The notes: generated from the letters alone by a model not told the origin. Shown: positions 40,226 to 51,914, numbered from the stretch's first letter. The stretch is 64,000 nt of DNA from Adiantum capillus-veneris (GCA_014529385.2 CM043950.1:65304935-65368934), one strand, 5' to 3'. Program-made: numbers and translations.

Positions 40226-43200
40226 ATGCCTCGCCAAAAGAAAGAAAGGCAGTGGACAGCAGCACCATATGAAGTGAAGGAGCTCGCTACAAATGAAAAG
40301 GCTCACATCTCGGATGAAATACTAGCTCAGATCCCTGCCCACATATTCATCTTGAAGTTTAAGGATGTTGATGGTGACATGGTAAAGACAACTATCATGC
40401 CACGAGAAATATGGAACCTCCACCAAAGGCCGGAGGTAATAGAGGCAGTGCGAGCTGTGCATTTGGAGCAATTTTTCAGATTACAGCCACAAGGAACAGA
40501 TTACATGAGGGCCCACGAGCTCATGAGCTCGATATAATATGATGGGCAGGCAATGCTCACGGACAAGGATGGATCGAAGGTGAAAGTAAAGATCACGAAA
40601 GAAATCATCAATGAGGCTTTGCATTTCCTTCCAGGGCAACACGACTTGCTGGCAAAGACAAAGTCACTGGATAATGAGAAGGCATTCGTCAAAGCAAAAG
40701 GAAACAAATACAAATACAGTGACATGATATATGGAGAGTTGGAATTGCCGATGAGATTGATCTCTCAGCATTTCAGAGTACAAAAGCCTCCTCGCTACAC
40801 CGAGCCAATCCTGCACATTGCCGCGGTCATGGCTCTAGCGACAGCAAAAAATAGAACCATTCGCTATGACTACGGTTCTTACATTTTGGAAAACCTGGTC
40901 GAAGCAAATTTGAAAAGCTCGGCAAAAAACAAAAGCTACATGAACGCAGGGCCAATGCTAACAAGAATAGCATACCAAGCTTTGGGAATGATTGAAGATC
41001 TGCCAACTGCCAGCTGCCAGTTCTCAAATGGCCCTGATTCAGAAAGAAAAGCTCGTTGCTCATTCAGTAAGGACGACCCTTGGCGCGACATCATCGCGCT
41101 CAGCAAAGGCCTCCAACAAAAGCTCGAGTGATGAAGAAAAGACGAAGACTAATGAAGAAGGAAAATCTCAAGGGTCGAAAGACAAATGGCCATCGGAGTT
41201 TGAAGAAAGCGAGGAGGAAGACTCCACAAAGCCACTCGAGAGAAAAAGGAGGGAGAGAAGTGCAGTACCACAGTCCGACCTTCAAAAAGCATATGCAGAA
41301 GCCCAACAAAGAGTCAAGGAAAGAAGAACCAAGTTACGGGCTAACAGACAGGCATGAGCTGCTACAACACAACAAACACAAAAAAGAAGATTCGAGAAGG
41401 AAAGGCAACAAAGAATAGAAAATGCAGCTCGCATACGGGTTGAAAAGCAAAGGTTAGAAGCAGAGCAAAAGGCTGCAGAAGTGGACATTTCTTCGCAGTC
41501 CACTAAGGGAACGAAGGAGAAAGATGCAGCTGATGAAACAAACCAAGCAGAGCAGCTAAAGAAGATTCAAAGAGAGAGGAATGTGGAAGCGCGACGGGCG
41601 GCGGATCTGACACGCCAAAGAATCATCAAGTTTTTAGGAAAAGAAAAGCGGAAGCATCTGCTTCGCAACGAGAGAAATATGCTTCCAAAAAGAGGCATGT
41701 ACGAGAAGAAGCAAGCTCACCTCCTCCCTCGCCCAAATCACCACCTCCTCCCTCGCCCAAATCTCCTCCTCCTCCCCCTTCTCCATCAAACAAAAAACCT
41801 CCACCTCCTACTCTTTCAACCTCGCAAAAGGAGTTTATACCTCCTACAGAAGCAATCGGATACCACAAAGCCTGCCAGGCCGTTGCTGGTTTTGATTACA
41901 AGAAAACATTAAAGGACTTAGAAAGACAGTTCCAATGCCAGCACGTGGTGCTCTGTGAAAAGGAAAGGCAGGTACAGGAGGCCCAACAAAAGCAAGCATC
42001 TGGGCAAGAGGAGTTAGAGCGCCTGCGGGCGCGACTAGAACTCACAACGGAGGAAAATAGACCTTGAGCGATAGCAGGCTCAGTCTCTGATCAAAGATTT
42101 GGTGGACGTCAGGACAGATTTGACCTCCAAAGAAAAGGAATGCCAAGAATTGACGGCAAGAGTACAGACAGCAACGGAGCAACTTGCGTACGAGAGCGTA
42201 AGATTTCAGAGAATTAATAGTTCATACAACACTGTCAGAAGCACTCTGGCAACCTTGATGGCAAATCAGGAACCTGCTAGAGCATTGGTCTCCACATCTG
42301 ACGATGCCACAGCAGTGAACACTATAGCGGCACTGAAATCGGATCTAGAGCAAGAAAAGCTTTAAAGACAGCTTCTCGTATCAGGAATGGTGGCCAAGAC
42401 GGCAGCAAACGAGCAAAAGATAAAAGAACTGGAGTAGCAACTAGCTCAAACAAGCGCCGAATTAGAGACTCAGAAGCAGATCGGTGACACGCTGCTAAAG
42501 GAAAAAGAAGATCTGATTTTTCAACAACAAATCAAAGCAAACAAAGCCCATAGTCAACCGCAACTGCTACCCGGACAACAAGTGCCTGATTTGCCTGAAA
42601 CATCACACCAAGGGGAACAAGAGCATGAATTTGTTGAGCCAGATCTGGATATTAGAGATGAGCTCACTGAGAGCATTAAGGACATGCCAGAGGGGCCAGC
42701 AAAGGAGTACATGCTCTATGAAAAGAAGATAATGGAGTCAGCGGCCCTGGCCTACTTACAGCCAGAAGAGCAGGTGGAAGGGTTTGGCCATGAGTACCTA
42801 CCATTTCCTCTGTTATGCCATGAAGCGATTCTGTGGAAAGAAAAGATGCGGCCAGCCCTCCCACAAAACAAAGATGGGGGTTACGAAGGCATTGCACTGA
42901 CAGCGGAAGAAGCCCAGATGCTTGTCGATGACCACCCAAAGTGGAGGCAAAAGTGGTTCGACAAATGGCCACAGCATCTAACTAACTACCACAACGCTCC
43001 TCAGCATATACAAATAGATCCTACTTTCTGCCCAATCCCTAGAAGACGCACGTGGAAGGATTTCGCCACATGGAAAGGCTCAAGGCCGCAAAACTGAACT
43101 ACCCGGTCTTGACAGCGCAGCAGCCTCCTATAGTGGCCTACATGGTCAACACACTAAATTCGACAGTCACCTTGCTGCGGGATGTCCCCGACGTGGCTTG

Positions 43201-43618
43201 TCAAATGCTAGTAAAGATAGCTTGTATGATCGTCACCTGCATCCAGGTGTTTAAAGACACTGAAGGCGACGATCATCCATGGAATCTGTTCTTGGAAGGG
43301 CATAGAGGGATCTATTGGAATCTCTAGGATTCACCGCCACGACACATTTTGATGGCAATGTACTCCATGCTAATGTACCTGCCCTCACACTACTTGCAGA
43401 CATTCGAAGAGGCCTTCGTCACAGGATTCTTCGAAATTGACTCAAGGATTTTCCATCCTATGGCGAAGGACCTCAAGGCACGGTACGTAGCATACCAACA
43501 CACGCTAAGTGAAAATCCATTCAGACAGCATCAAGAAGCCCTGGAAGCTGTCCTTCGAACAAGAAGCTTTTCAGCAACACTTGCTTCATTGGAGTCACAT
43601 CAACGGCCAAAGCACTAA
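40226..43618 (+). pseudogene. Gypsy-1 long extra frame between pol and 3' LTR
   Basis: It starts at an ATG (MPRQKKERQWTAAPYEVKEL) and extends about 3.4 kb, broken by stops and shifts (first stop near 40535). The N-terminal region (to about 41130; VKVKITKEIINEALHFLPGQ, then PILHIAAVMALAT) resembles proteins annotated in plants as putative plant transposon protein, found in Athila/Tat elements at the env position. Then come charged coiled-coil stretches (41130-42450), a Ser/Pro-rich run (about 41720-41815) and a C-terminal helical region (42582-43618). No signal peptide or membrane anchor supports a true Env. The role is unknown. Confidence 0.72.
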
Positions 43619-43641
43619 ACATGCACGAGGGCGTGCAAGGA

Positions 43642-43656
43642 TAAGGAAGGGGGGAG
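43642..43656 (+). other. Polypurine tract of Gypsy-1
   Basis: TAAGGAAGGGGGGAG directly before the LTR start TGTTTGACAG. Confidence 0.88.
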
Positions 43657-44555
43657 TGTTTGACAGACGAAGCGACAAGCGGCCGTTTCCAGAGAAGGAT
43701 CATATTTTTATGAGAAACCTTTGTAAAATTCTTTTGTAAGGAAGCATCTCTAAGCCGAGAACTTGTCAAAGGATTTATGATTCTTCTTCTGGGAGCAATT
43801 GTATATTAGAGAGCTAGTTAGAAGTTTAGGAGCTTTTGGCCGGACAAGCCATTTGTAAAGACCTAAACTATAAAGGTCCTTTTTGTAAGTTTAAACATTA
43901 TCTTTTTGATGGAAAACTGAGAAGACATCGTACGTTTGAGAGCCCCTTCTTGCTCCAACTTGTAATCTTCGCCATTGTGGCTACGGTAATCCAAATTCAG
44001 ATTTGTTTATTGCATTGTTTGCTCTTCCATTCAAGTGTAATCATTCAAGATTCGCTATAGGTTTTCAACTACGAGTTTGAGACCTTAAATCGTTGTTTTG
44101 AGTGTCTATATGCGTGTTTTATGTTGTTTTGACCCGAGGAGGGGCATTAGGGACCCTAAAACGACCCATTAGGATCACCTGTTCGCTGTTTTTGCTGACT
44201 TTGGGACGAACGATCGCGGTCTTTGTACCTTTCGAGAATGCTGTGACAATGATAGGATATAATCCTGATAGTCCCCTATAGCTTCCCTTCAAGTTTCGTG
44301 CGATTCCGAATAGGTTTGCATGGTAAACGGGCGTGACGACTGTAGAGCTATGTAGAAGGACATAGTCAAATTACTTCGCGGTAATGCGTCTGATTTGCTT
44401 GTAGAGTGAGTAGATGCATCTCATCGAGTTCACTTCATTAAGAGTGATACCCTAGTGATTTTCCATGCCTCATCCTGGTCGCTTCCCTTGTATTGATGAA
44501 TATGTTGATGCTTGAGAGCTATGCTATGGACGTCCGTCGCGGCGACCCGTAAACA
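43657..44555 (+). repeat. Gypsy-1 3' LTR
   Basis: 899 bases, TGTTTGACAGACG to CCCGTAAACA, followed by GGAAT, the target duplication. It matches 20772-21689. Confidence 0.95.
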
Positions 44556-44560
44556 GGAAT

Positions 44561-44690
44561 ATTCTCGGCCGTGAAAATTTTGGTTTTCGGCAAGTGATTC
44601 TGTTTTGATCTCCTCATAATGGGGGCCTTACAAATGTGCATTTTTTATACATAAAATTACAAGGGGAAATCAGGCTCCATACTTAACATT
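44561..44690 (-). repeat. Copia-1 5' LTR, second fragment
   Basis: It continues the LTR from 20771 (ATTCTCGGCCGTGAAAATTT, equivalent to 3956-4097) and ends CTTAACA. Bases 44556-44560 are the Gypsy-1 target duplication. Confidence 0.92.
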
Positions 44691-45506
44691 TTTCACATTT
44701 TTCCAAAATGGTCATGTATTGTAAATTCCCGATTTATTTCAAGCCATTGTAATATTTTAATGTGTTACGGGCTCAATGGGAGTTCCAAGCTGTAAAGAAT
44801 AGGTCAGTTAGTGTGCCTAGGTAGCAGATTCAGTAAGTGGTGGAGCCCTAAAGGCCTTGGGCACCCATACATTGCATATTTTTACCCTAGGTATATAAGG
44901 CAGTGTGTAAAAGAAATTAGGGTTCTCAAGCTCATTTTTTGAGAGCACTCTTTGGTGAGAGCTCTTGAGGTGTGTGTCTATGGAGTCCTTGAGCTTCACC
45001 TTGCTCATGTGACTTTGTTAACACTAATCAATGCTTAATTCTCTTTCACTATGCCTCTCTCATGTTTCTTATGATTGCCAATGATGCTTAGATTAGCTAG
45101 ATCGTAACTAATTAGTGGTTAATCCCGCTATAATCTTGTGTGATTGCCCTCTTTTGCTTGTGTGTGCATGTAGGTTTGATTGGAGTGTGGTGCTCGATAG
45201 ATCTATGTGTGTGTGCTTGCAATTAGTGTGTTGCATGATAGGATTAGTGTTGTGTGCATCTTGCAATCGTTAGTGTGTGTGATTGGGTTGATTGGAGGTG
45301 AAGGGAAGTGGATGTGGAGATTGCCCATCATTATGGCTTAGCTCCTCCATAGGCCGAGAAGCTCACCTCGTAGATTTAACCATTTGTGTTGCCATGATTA
45401 GCTCACTAATCGTGTGAGTGTTTTCATGCCCTAGCAGGGTAGCTCATCCCTCCAGATTGATAATTTTTTTGGTCATTGGAACTATACAACGATGGAACCC
45501 TCAACA
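44691..45506 (+). repeat. Element X 3' LTR, second fragment
   Basis: It resumes with TTTTTCACATTTTTCC, collinear with 45614 onward in the tandem copy. TATA box TATATAAGG at 44892-44900. It ends CCTCAACA. The 44817-45008 minus-strand frame recurs in the tandem copy (45723-45926) and is an LTR artefact. Confidence 0.9.
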
Positions 45507-46416
45507 TACTGAGTCAACTTCAGTTAACAGACGCTACTAAAGACCAAAGATGTATGGATGCACATCGAGGGTGAATACAAAGAAGCAGTGAATATTGGAG
45601 TTACACATTTTTCACATTTTCCCAAAATGGTCATGTATTGTAAATTCCCGTTTTATTTCAAGCCATTGTAATATTTTAATGTGTTACGGGCTCAATGGGA
45701 GTTCCAAGCTTTAGAGAACAAGTCACTTAGTGTGCCTAGGTAGTAGATTCAGTAAGTGGTGGAGCCCTAAAGGCCTTGGGCCCCGGACATTGCATATTTT
45801 TACCCTAGGTATATAAAGCAGTGTGTAAAAGAAATTAGGGTTCTCAAGCTCATTTTTTGAGAGCACTCTTTGGTGAGAGCTCTTGAGGTGTGTGGCTATG
45901 GAGTCCTTGAGCTTCTCCTTGCTCATGTGACTTGTTTAACACTAATCAATGCTTGATTCTCTTTCACTATGCCTCTCTCATGCTTCTTATGATTGCTTAT
46001 GATGCTTAGATTAGCTAGATTGTAACTAATTAGTGGGGTTAATCCTGCTCTAATCTTGTGTGATTGCCCTCTTTTGCTTGTGTGTGCATGTAGGTTTGAT
46101 TGAAGTGTGGTGCTTGATAGATCTATGTGTGTGTGCTTGCGATTAGTGTGTTACATGATAGGATTAGTGTTGTGTGCGTCTTGCAATCGTTAGTGTGTGA
46201 TTGGGTTGATTGGAGGTGAAGGAAAGTGGATGTGGAGATTGCCCATCATTGTGGCTTAGCTCCTCCATAGGCCAAGAAGATCACATCGTAGAGTTAACCA
46301 TTCGTGTTCCCATGATTAGCTCACTAATTGTGTGAGTGTTTCCATGCCCTAGCCGGGTAGCTCATCCCTCCGGATTGATAATTTTATTGGTCATTGGAGC
46401 TATGGAATCCCCAACA
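45507..46416 (+). repeat. Second Element X LTR in direct tandem
   Basis: This 910-base copy, roughly 90% similar by eye, begins at the very base after the first LTR ends. Its first bases (TACTGAGTCAAC) are slightly decayed against TGTTAATTGAGTCAAC. TATA box at 45810-45818. It ends CCCCAACA. No internal sequence separates the two LTRs, and no primer site or polypurine tract adjoins. Confidence 0.88.
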
Positions 46417-48874
46417 ATAGCCATCAAGCTATCTCTCTCTATGTCGTTTTTTTGAGTAGTCATCCTCTCGGTGATTGTTTTTTCATAGTGTTTATGATCA
46501 CGTGTGTGCATAAAAAGCGCTTTTCATTTCACGTCATAGAAGCGATTTGAACATTGTTTCATAACTCACAAACCGTTATGAATCAGATCAAACCCTTTAA
46601 ACCAAAAATAAAAAACATCATTTAGAACATTTTCTCTCTTTGGTGTCATGTGAAAATCATGCACAAGCTAGTATATATGGTGAAAAAAATAGCTTGTTGT
46701 CCACTACACAGTCAAAATTTTGGACCCCAGGCTACTTGCAGGACCACTATATAGATTCACCGGATGGAAAAACCCACTTAACAAATTGAAAATCTTGAAT
46801 AAATGTGATGATAAATGTATTTAGATCTCCGTTATCGCCTTGGGTATGCGAGTTATTAATCATTCCATAATCGGTTTTACCTACGCGTGTAGGGGTGCTA
46901 CCTACTAGGGGGAGTACCATATGACGTCGTGAGTTAACCAAGCCTCTTATGTATGATTTATGGTTTATTTTTTTGAGTCAATTTAATTTATTAGATGTCC
47001 ATAAACTCATGTGAGGGTATATGGTTAGTCAACCCGAACCACATAGGCAGATATGAATAAGGTGGCTTTCTTTTTGGGTTACCGTTTGTTGTGTGAGTAT
47101 CATCTGGATAAAGTGATGTGATAGGGTGTTATTCTATATTATGAAACTGAGTTTGATGCACTGGTTTGAGGTCAAATAGTTTCATTTGCATGTTATGCAT
47201 GCTCCCAAAAATGGCAAAAAGTTATTTTTTGTATATGTGTGAAGTTATGGTTGATGGTCGACCTAAGGTTTGGAGTTTTTTTGCATCATGTTTATGGTGA
47301 TGGAATGTTATCATATGATGTATAGAACTTTATGGGTTAATGTGGATGCCTCATGTGCATGGGTATGATTGCTTTCCACCTCTTTAGGTCAAAACTAGCC
47401 CTATGTGCTAGAGGGATGAAGTGCAGATATGATGCATCAACTTTGCATGGTTGGACGTTGTCAAAATTGGATATTATATCATGTTTAGTTGCTGCCCGGA
47501 CTTGTTTTTATGCATGAAAAGTTCATGTCTTAAGAGTCATGTGTGTGCACTCCGATTGACTTCAATGGATATGTCAAACTCCAAGTGTGGGAGTTGGTTC
47601 AGTGTGAATATGATTTGTGGTTAAAGGTTGAGATTCCCTCATGGATTATGGTTGTGATCTTTATGGTGGAATCCGGTATGGCTCTTTCCTCCCCCCCCGG
47701 ATATGGTTATGCTGCCGATATTTTTGCAGCCATGTTATATTCTAAAGTGTTTATGCATGATTGGTTGTGTGTCACCCGAGTTAGATGGAGCGCTCACACG
47801 TGTGAAGTGATTGGATTATGGGTTATGGTTTTGGGATTAGATCATGAAGTGGTTTGGATGGTTTATGGTAGACATATAAGGGTAGAGACCATGTACAGTC
47901 TAACTGCTTGGAAAAGATTGTTTGTGCATATGGAAGGTGCCATTATGATTGGACTCACGTGTTATGTTTCTCATGGAAGCGTTGCTACAAGACTAGGATC
48001 ACCTACATCTCTTAGCCTTAGATAAAAGGGCCGTTGACCTGGGGCTTTGCTGGATCGGGGGTGTTGCCTAGGTCTTCTTCTTTTTATTAGGCTCATCTAC
48101 ACGATAAATGCCTCAAGGGTTGAATGACCTACACGGATAACGTGTGGATGATTTTGCCTTGGCTTTGCCTAAATACCCTGTGCTAGGTTTTGAAGAGGCA
48201 TGGCACCTAAACTGGTATGGTTGGTGTTGATACCCTACCATCTACTAGTACTTGGGATCCTTTCAGAGCTCGGGTTCATGGTAGAGACGAAGCGGGCTCA
48301 GCTTATGTCTAGCTCTGGTAGGCTGGAGGTGTTCTGGCTAGCTCCCGGTGAAGTGAAATTTTCTTTGTCCATAGTAGAGCGGAAGTGGATGGGTGGACCG
48401 GTCAATCCCTACACAGGGTCCGGTGCTCTGCTAGTTATTTTGTCATATTCTTTTGATATTATGGTATACCTAGATTTTGTCATTGCTTTAATATATGGTT
48501 GCATGTTTCATTTAGATGGAGCATTTAAAGATTCTTTGTTGTCATCACCTCATGTCTCTATGCACTCTATTTCACCCTCCACTATATTCTCTCTTTCTCT
48601 CTTCCCGCAATGTGGTGTACACATATATTCACCCTCCACAATGTTATATTTTTCCTTGAGTACGCTTTCATTCATAACACCCATTCAGAGGTAGTACTAG
48701 TCGCTAGGTGCCTTTGGATGCAGTCCGGCTCGTGGCCTAAACTTCATGCTTGATCGGGCATTGAGAACTCCTCCCCTATGCAAATGCTTCCGCAACTCTG
48801 ATGTATATTGAAAATTGTATAAAGATGTAAATTGTATATTTTGTGCATAGAACCCTGGGGAGGGGTATCTCTCA
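46417..48874 (+). repeat. Probable orphan 5' LTR of another retrotransposon (left border unknown)
   Basis: This 2.4 kb stretch is A/T- and TATGG-rich. Its right end has CA (48873-48874) followed two bases later by a primer-site-like sequence and then an ATG in a suitable place for gag (49139). This fits the long LTR of a gypsy-type element. No matching second LTR is in the window, so the left border is undefined. The open frames at 47543-48025 and 48200-48694 show no domain and look like chance. Confidence 0.4.
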
Positions 48875-48876
48875 CC

Positions 48877-48889
48877 TAGTATCAGAGTC
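48877..48889 (+). other. Degenerate primer-site-like sequence
   Basis: TAGTATCAGAGTC differs from the initiator-Met site TGGTATCAGAGCC at two positions and lies two bases after a CA dinucleotide. Confidence 0.45.
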
Positions 48890-49138
48890 TATACATAAGG
48901 TTATGGGTATAGCTTAAAGCCTAATACTAGTCGGATTATTATGCATTGTGCACACATTCATGCATGCTATTTAGGAAAGGATATTCTATTCATGATGCAT
49001 TTATAAGTGATATTGATTGGTGCTATCTGCTTGACTTGTCTTCTTGAATGGAAGTATTTGGTTTGAGTTATGATGAAGTGATTGAAGTGTTCAACAACAG
49101 CGTTGTAATTTCTTTGAATGTTTGTTTTGTAGTAACAA

Positions 49139-49330
49139 ATGGCTCCCAGAGTGACGTCTGAGTGCTTGAGCTAGTGGAATGAGGTTTTGGCCATAGTGCT
49201 CAACAATATGGCAACATGATTATCAAGAGATGAAAGGGAACTCTTTTACTTAGAAATCGGGACCAAAGTCTTTGGCACTCCAGGAAGCACAACTTGTTGG
49301 AAGAGTGTTGATCATAGTTACCTTACCCGT
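49139..49330 (+). pseudogene. Possible gag start of the orphan element, cut by Gypsy-3
   Basis: An ATG (MAPRVTSEC) about 250 bases after the primer-like site opens a frame with two early stops, then RDERELFYLEIGTKVFG. It is too short to classify. The only support is its position and its truncation by the Gypsy-3 insertion. Confidence 0.3.
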
Positions 49331-49622
49331 TGGGATGGGGGAAGAGGAAACTCACACAGCACACCGAATACTTGCCTCCCTATAGCCTAGTGAATGTCCA
49401 ACACCCCAAACCACATGGTTTCATACACTCACACACCCTTTTCTACAAGTTTCTAATGCCAACCTCGCCTTTAATCGATCCCCAGAAACACACACCCAAC
49501 CATGTACGCTCTAGCACCATTGACTCACCAATATCTCATCACATAGCACACTTTCCAAGCAAGACGACATAGCCGTAATCATTCAACTCTTCTCTCGCTC
49601 TCTCTTGCACACACACAATCCA

Positions 49623-49704
<82 letters not shown>

Positions 49705-51134
49705 ATACCCACTCCTCGGAGAACACACACGAAATTGGAATTTGAGCACAAGAGAAGACATTGATACAAAATAGATGGGGCAAGCAAAGCAATGAGCTTT
49801 AGATTGGGATATGATAGTGCTCAAAGCAACATATACAAACTCAGTCGATGCCGGTTTTCTTCAAACTTACAAAGAAATTTTGAGAATAAGAAGTGATCCT
49901 TTATCATCATGGGATGGTATTGATAGCCTTGGCTTGTCCTTGTGCAGCGCTACCATGAACCTGAAGGATTTATGATAATTATTGTTTGCCTTCCTGTAGA
50001 GACGGTGGTCCTCAAGATCATGCGACCACCTGCAAGCAATCGAACACTCTCTGGCTGAGTTCGACACCACTATTGGTGGTGCCCCTTTCGTGGCATGAGA
50101 CGAAGTCCTTGGGCTCTCCTTGTTTTTTCTATACCCGCTGCCCTGCGGAGACTTTGCCAACACTCCCTTGTCCCAATCCACTGTAGCTCTCAACTCGACT
50201 CACTCCACCCTGTAGTGCTCTCTTCATGCACCCATTTTTAAGCCGTTTTCCAAGCTTGGTGCCACATGTTTTCCATGAGCATAGTCTCCTCTTGCATGAC
50301 AACCACCTAGGATCATCTTTCCTACTAGCCATCCGTTGCCATAGTGCCATCCCAGCCTGTATGGGGCCCTGACTTGCCTCAGATTCCCATTCGGCATCTC
50401 ACCAACTGGTGCCCCTTGCTCCATGCCACCACCACTTGTATGGCTCTCCCTCGCATGCCCTACACATGGTGGCTCTTGCTTTGCCTTGCACCACCTGGCG
50501 GGCACTTCCGATGCTTATCTCCACCTACACACCGACACGTGGTGCCACTTTGTTCACATCCTGTCGAACTGCAGATGTTGACTATAGCGCATTTTTTTAT
50601 AGCATGACAAACTTCAAATTTTTATTTTAACTTGCACCTTAGCCAATGTTCCCACCGAATACAACCCGCAGCCAATAGCTTTGCATCTCTTAGCATAACT
50701 TGAGACCTTTGCTTTCAAACCAAGGCCTTCACGGCTTTCAGTAAACATAACTGACCTGCAAGAATCAAATCCCGGATGCTTGCGACCGCAACAAACATTG
50801 GCCGCCTCGAACCCCAATGCAACCATGATAGACGACCACATTCAAGCTCTAGTTTGGAATGGATCTCCAAAAGAACTCCAAATGATAGGCCAAAGAAAAA
50901 TCGAGCCATAGAGTAAACGGAGACTATACTTCATATACCTGCAAACATCCTGATCATTAGAGGCCCAAAATCATCACTTAACCTGTAAAGTTCCACATTT
51001 GACATACACATCACAATCCAATTTGTTGTAATCTGCCTCTAGTATTTGCTCCACCGCTTGTTCATGAGCCTACATGATTCCACACTAATGCTAGTACCAC
51101 TATCTTGGGTCGACAAAACTCAGTTGCACCATCA
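49331..51134 (-). repeat. Gypsy-3 3' LTR
   Basis: It matches 56132-57907. The first bases have lost a dinucleotide (TGGGATGGGG against TGATGGGATGGGG). It contains (CT)n at 49627-49701. The adjacent internal bases on the minus strand (GGGCAA) form a weak purine tract. Confidence 0.92.
49627..49701. repeat. (CT)n microsatellite in Gypsy-3 3' LTR
   Basis: About 75 bases of CT. The other LTR has about 54 (56431-56484). Arg/Glu frames over these tracts are artefacts. Confidence 0.97.
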
Positions 51135-51385
51135 TTGCCCAACGCGCTGGTTGAACATTTATGTTCAACCAAGCAAAGCCTTTATTGTCTAGAAAATTGT
51201 AAACCTATCGACACTGAGCAAAGATGAAAGAAAACCATATGTACAAAGTATTATTGATGTCTTTTTGCTATATTGGACTTCAACCCTCAAGTGGGATGCC
51301 CAACCCCTTCAACAAGAATCTGACGTACATCCGGTGTTAGAGTCCTATCCAAGTAGAGTTTGAGACGATCCCCATTCACTCTATG

Positions 51386-51664
51386 TCAAAGAGGCTTACC
51401 ATTGGACCACTCTAACTGATAAGTACCATTAGGAAAATCTTTGAAAATCTTGTATGGTCCAGTCCACTTTTTCTTGAGTTTCTTCTGGAACGTGAAATCA
51501 AGGTAGCTCTCATAATTCATCACTAAATCACCTTCATGCAGCTCCTTCTTTGGCAATTTTTGGTTGAACTTCGCCACGTGATTTTTCGTTTGTTGCACAT
51601 AGGGATCTGTTGCAGCCTCTCGATCCATCTTTAAAGTCTCTAGATGTGTGATCCTGTCCTGCAA
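51386..51664 (-). pseudogene. Gypsy-3 integrase C-terminal region (GPY/F)
   Basis: The minus-strand frame ends with ELHEGDLVMNYESYLD, KKKWTGPYKIFKDFPNGTYQ and LEWSNGKPL, the GPY/F module and following strand. Upstream (51665-51914) the integrase continues in broken phases (NGLVESANG, FTPYEIG). Collinear with 9707-10441 of Gypsy-2. Confidence 0.85.
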
Positions 51665-51914
51665 AACATCTCTTTAATTCACATTAGCTCGCCATAAACC
51701 TTTTAATGCACTTAGCAGGATGTGTACAGGTAACACTACTTCCTTGCCAAACACCAATCTCATAAGGAGTGAAATTGGTGGCCACTTTATAAGAAGTTTT
51801 TTAGGCCCACATGAATTTATCAAGATTCACCTCCCAGTCTTCCACCTGCTTATATATATACTTGGTGAGCATTTTAATAATTTGACCATTTGCACTTTCT
51901 ACTAAACCATTACA

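Larger units (their letters stand above)
20772..44555 (+). mobile_element. Gypsy-1: very large Ty3-gypsy retrotransposon carrying Copia-2
   Basis: LTRs at 20772-21689 and 43657-44555 are flanked by a perfect GGAAT duplication (20767-20771 and 44556-44560) within the Copia-1 5' LTR. Without Copia-2 the element is about 18.2 kb. Order: LTR, primer site, long leader with palindromic motifs, gag with three zinc knuckles, protease, RT/RNase H, two H2C2 modules, integrase core, GPY/F module, a second protease, a W-x-P-K tail, an internal polypurine tract, non-coding DNA with more palindromes, a long broken extra frame, polypurine tract, LTR. Many stops make it non-functional. I see no second aRH-type RNase H in it. 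Confidence 0.93.
3376..44690 (-). mobile_element. Copia-1: Ty1-copia LTR retrotransposon, interrupted by Gypsy-2 and Gypsy-1
   Basis: The element is bounded by TGTTAGG at 3376 and CTTAACA at 44690. Flanking pentamers are TTTTC (3371-3375) and TTTTT (44691-44695), a target duplication with one change. Compared with the uninterrupted sister LTR around 45605, the flanks rejoin precisely. Removing Gypsy-2 (6975-19320) and Gypsy-1 (20772-44555) leaves about 5.2 kb in the order LTR, gag, protease, integrase, RT/RNase H, LTR on the minus strand. Copia-2 (28189-33720) belongs to the same family. The coding region is badly decayed, so the element is dead. Confidence 0.92.

Noticed and set aside
40226-43618. 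Extra frame of Gypsy-1 as a retroviral-type envelope gene
   Set aside because: Position fits, but no signal peptide, membrane anchor, Cys pattern or cleavage site is visible; it looks coiled-coil and charged.
44817-45008. Minus-strand frame repeated at 45723-45926
   Set aside because: It lies in the two tandem Element X LTRs and is antisense to the TATA box; duplication explains the repeat.
47543-48694. Two plus-strand frames of about 160 residues
   Set aside because: No domain, signal or homology that I recognise; rich in Met, Val and Trp from TATGG/GTGG-rich DNA; they lie in a probable LTR.
49539-49824. Minus-strand frames rich in alternating Arg and Glu (also 56379-56567 and 16883-17080)
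   Set aside because: They are translations of GA/CT microsatellites.
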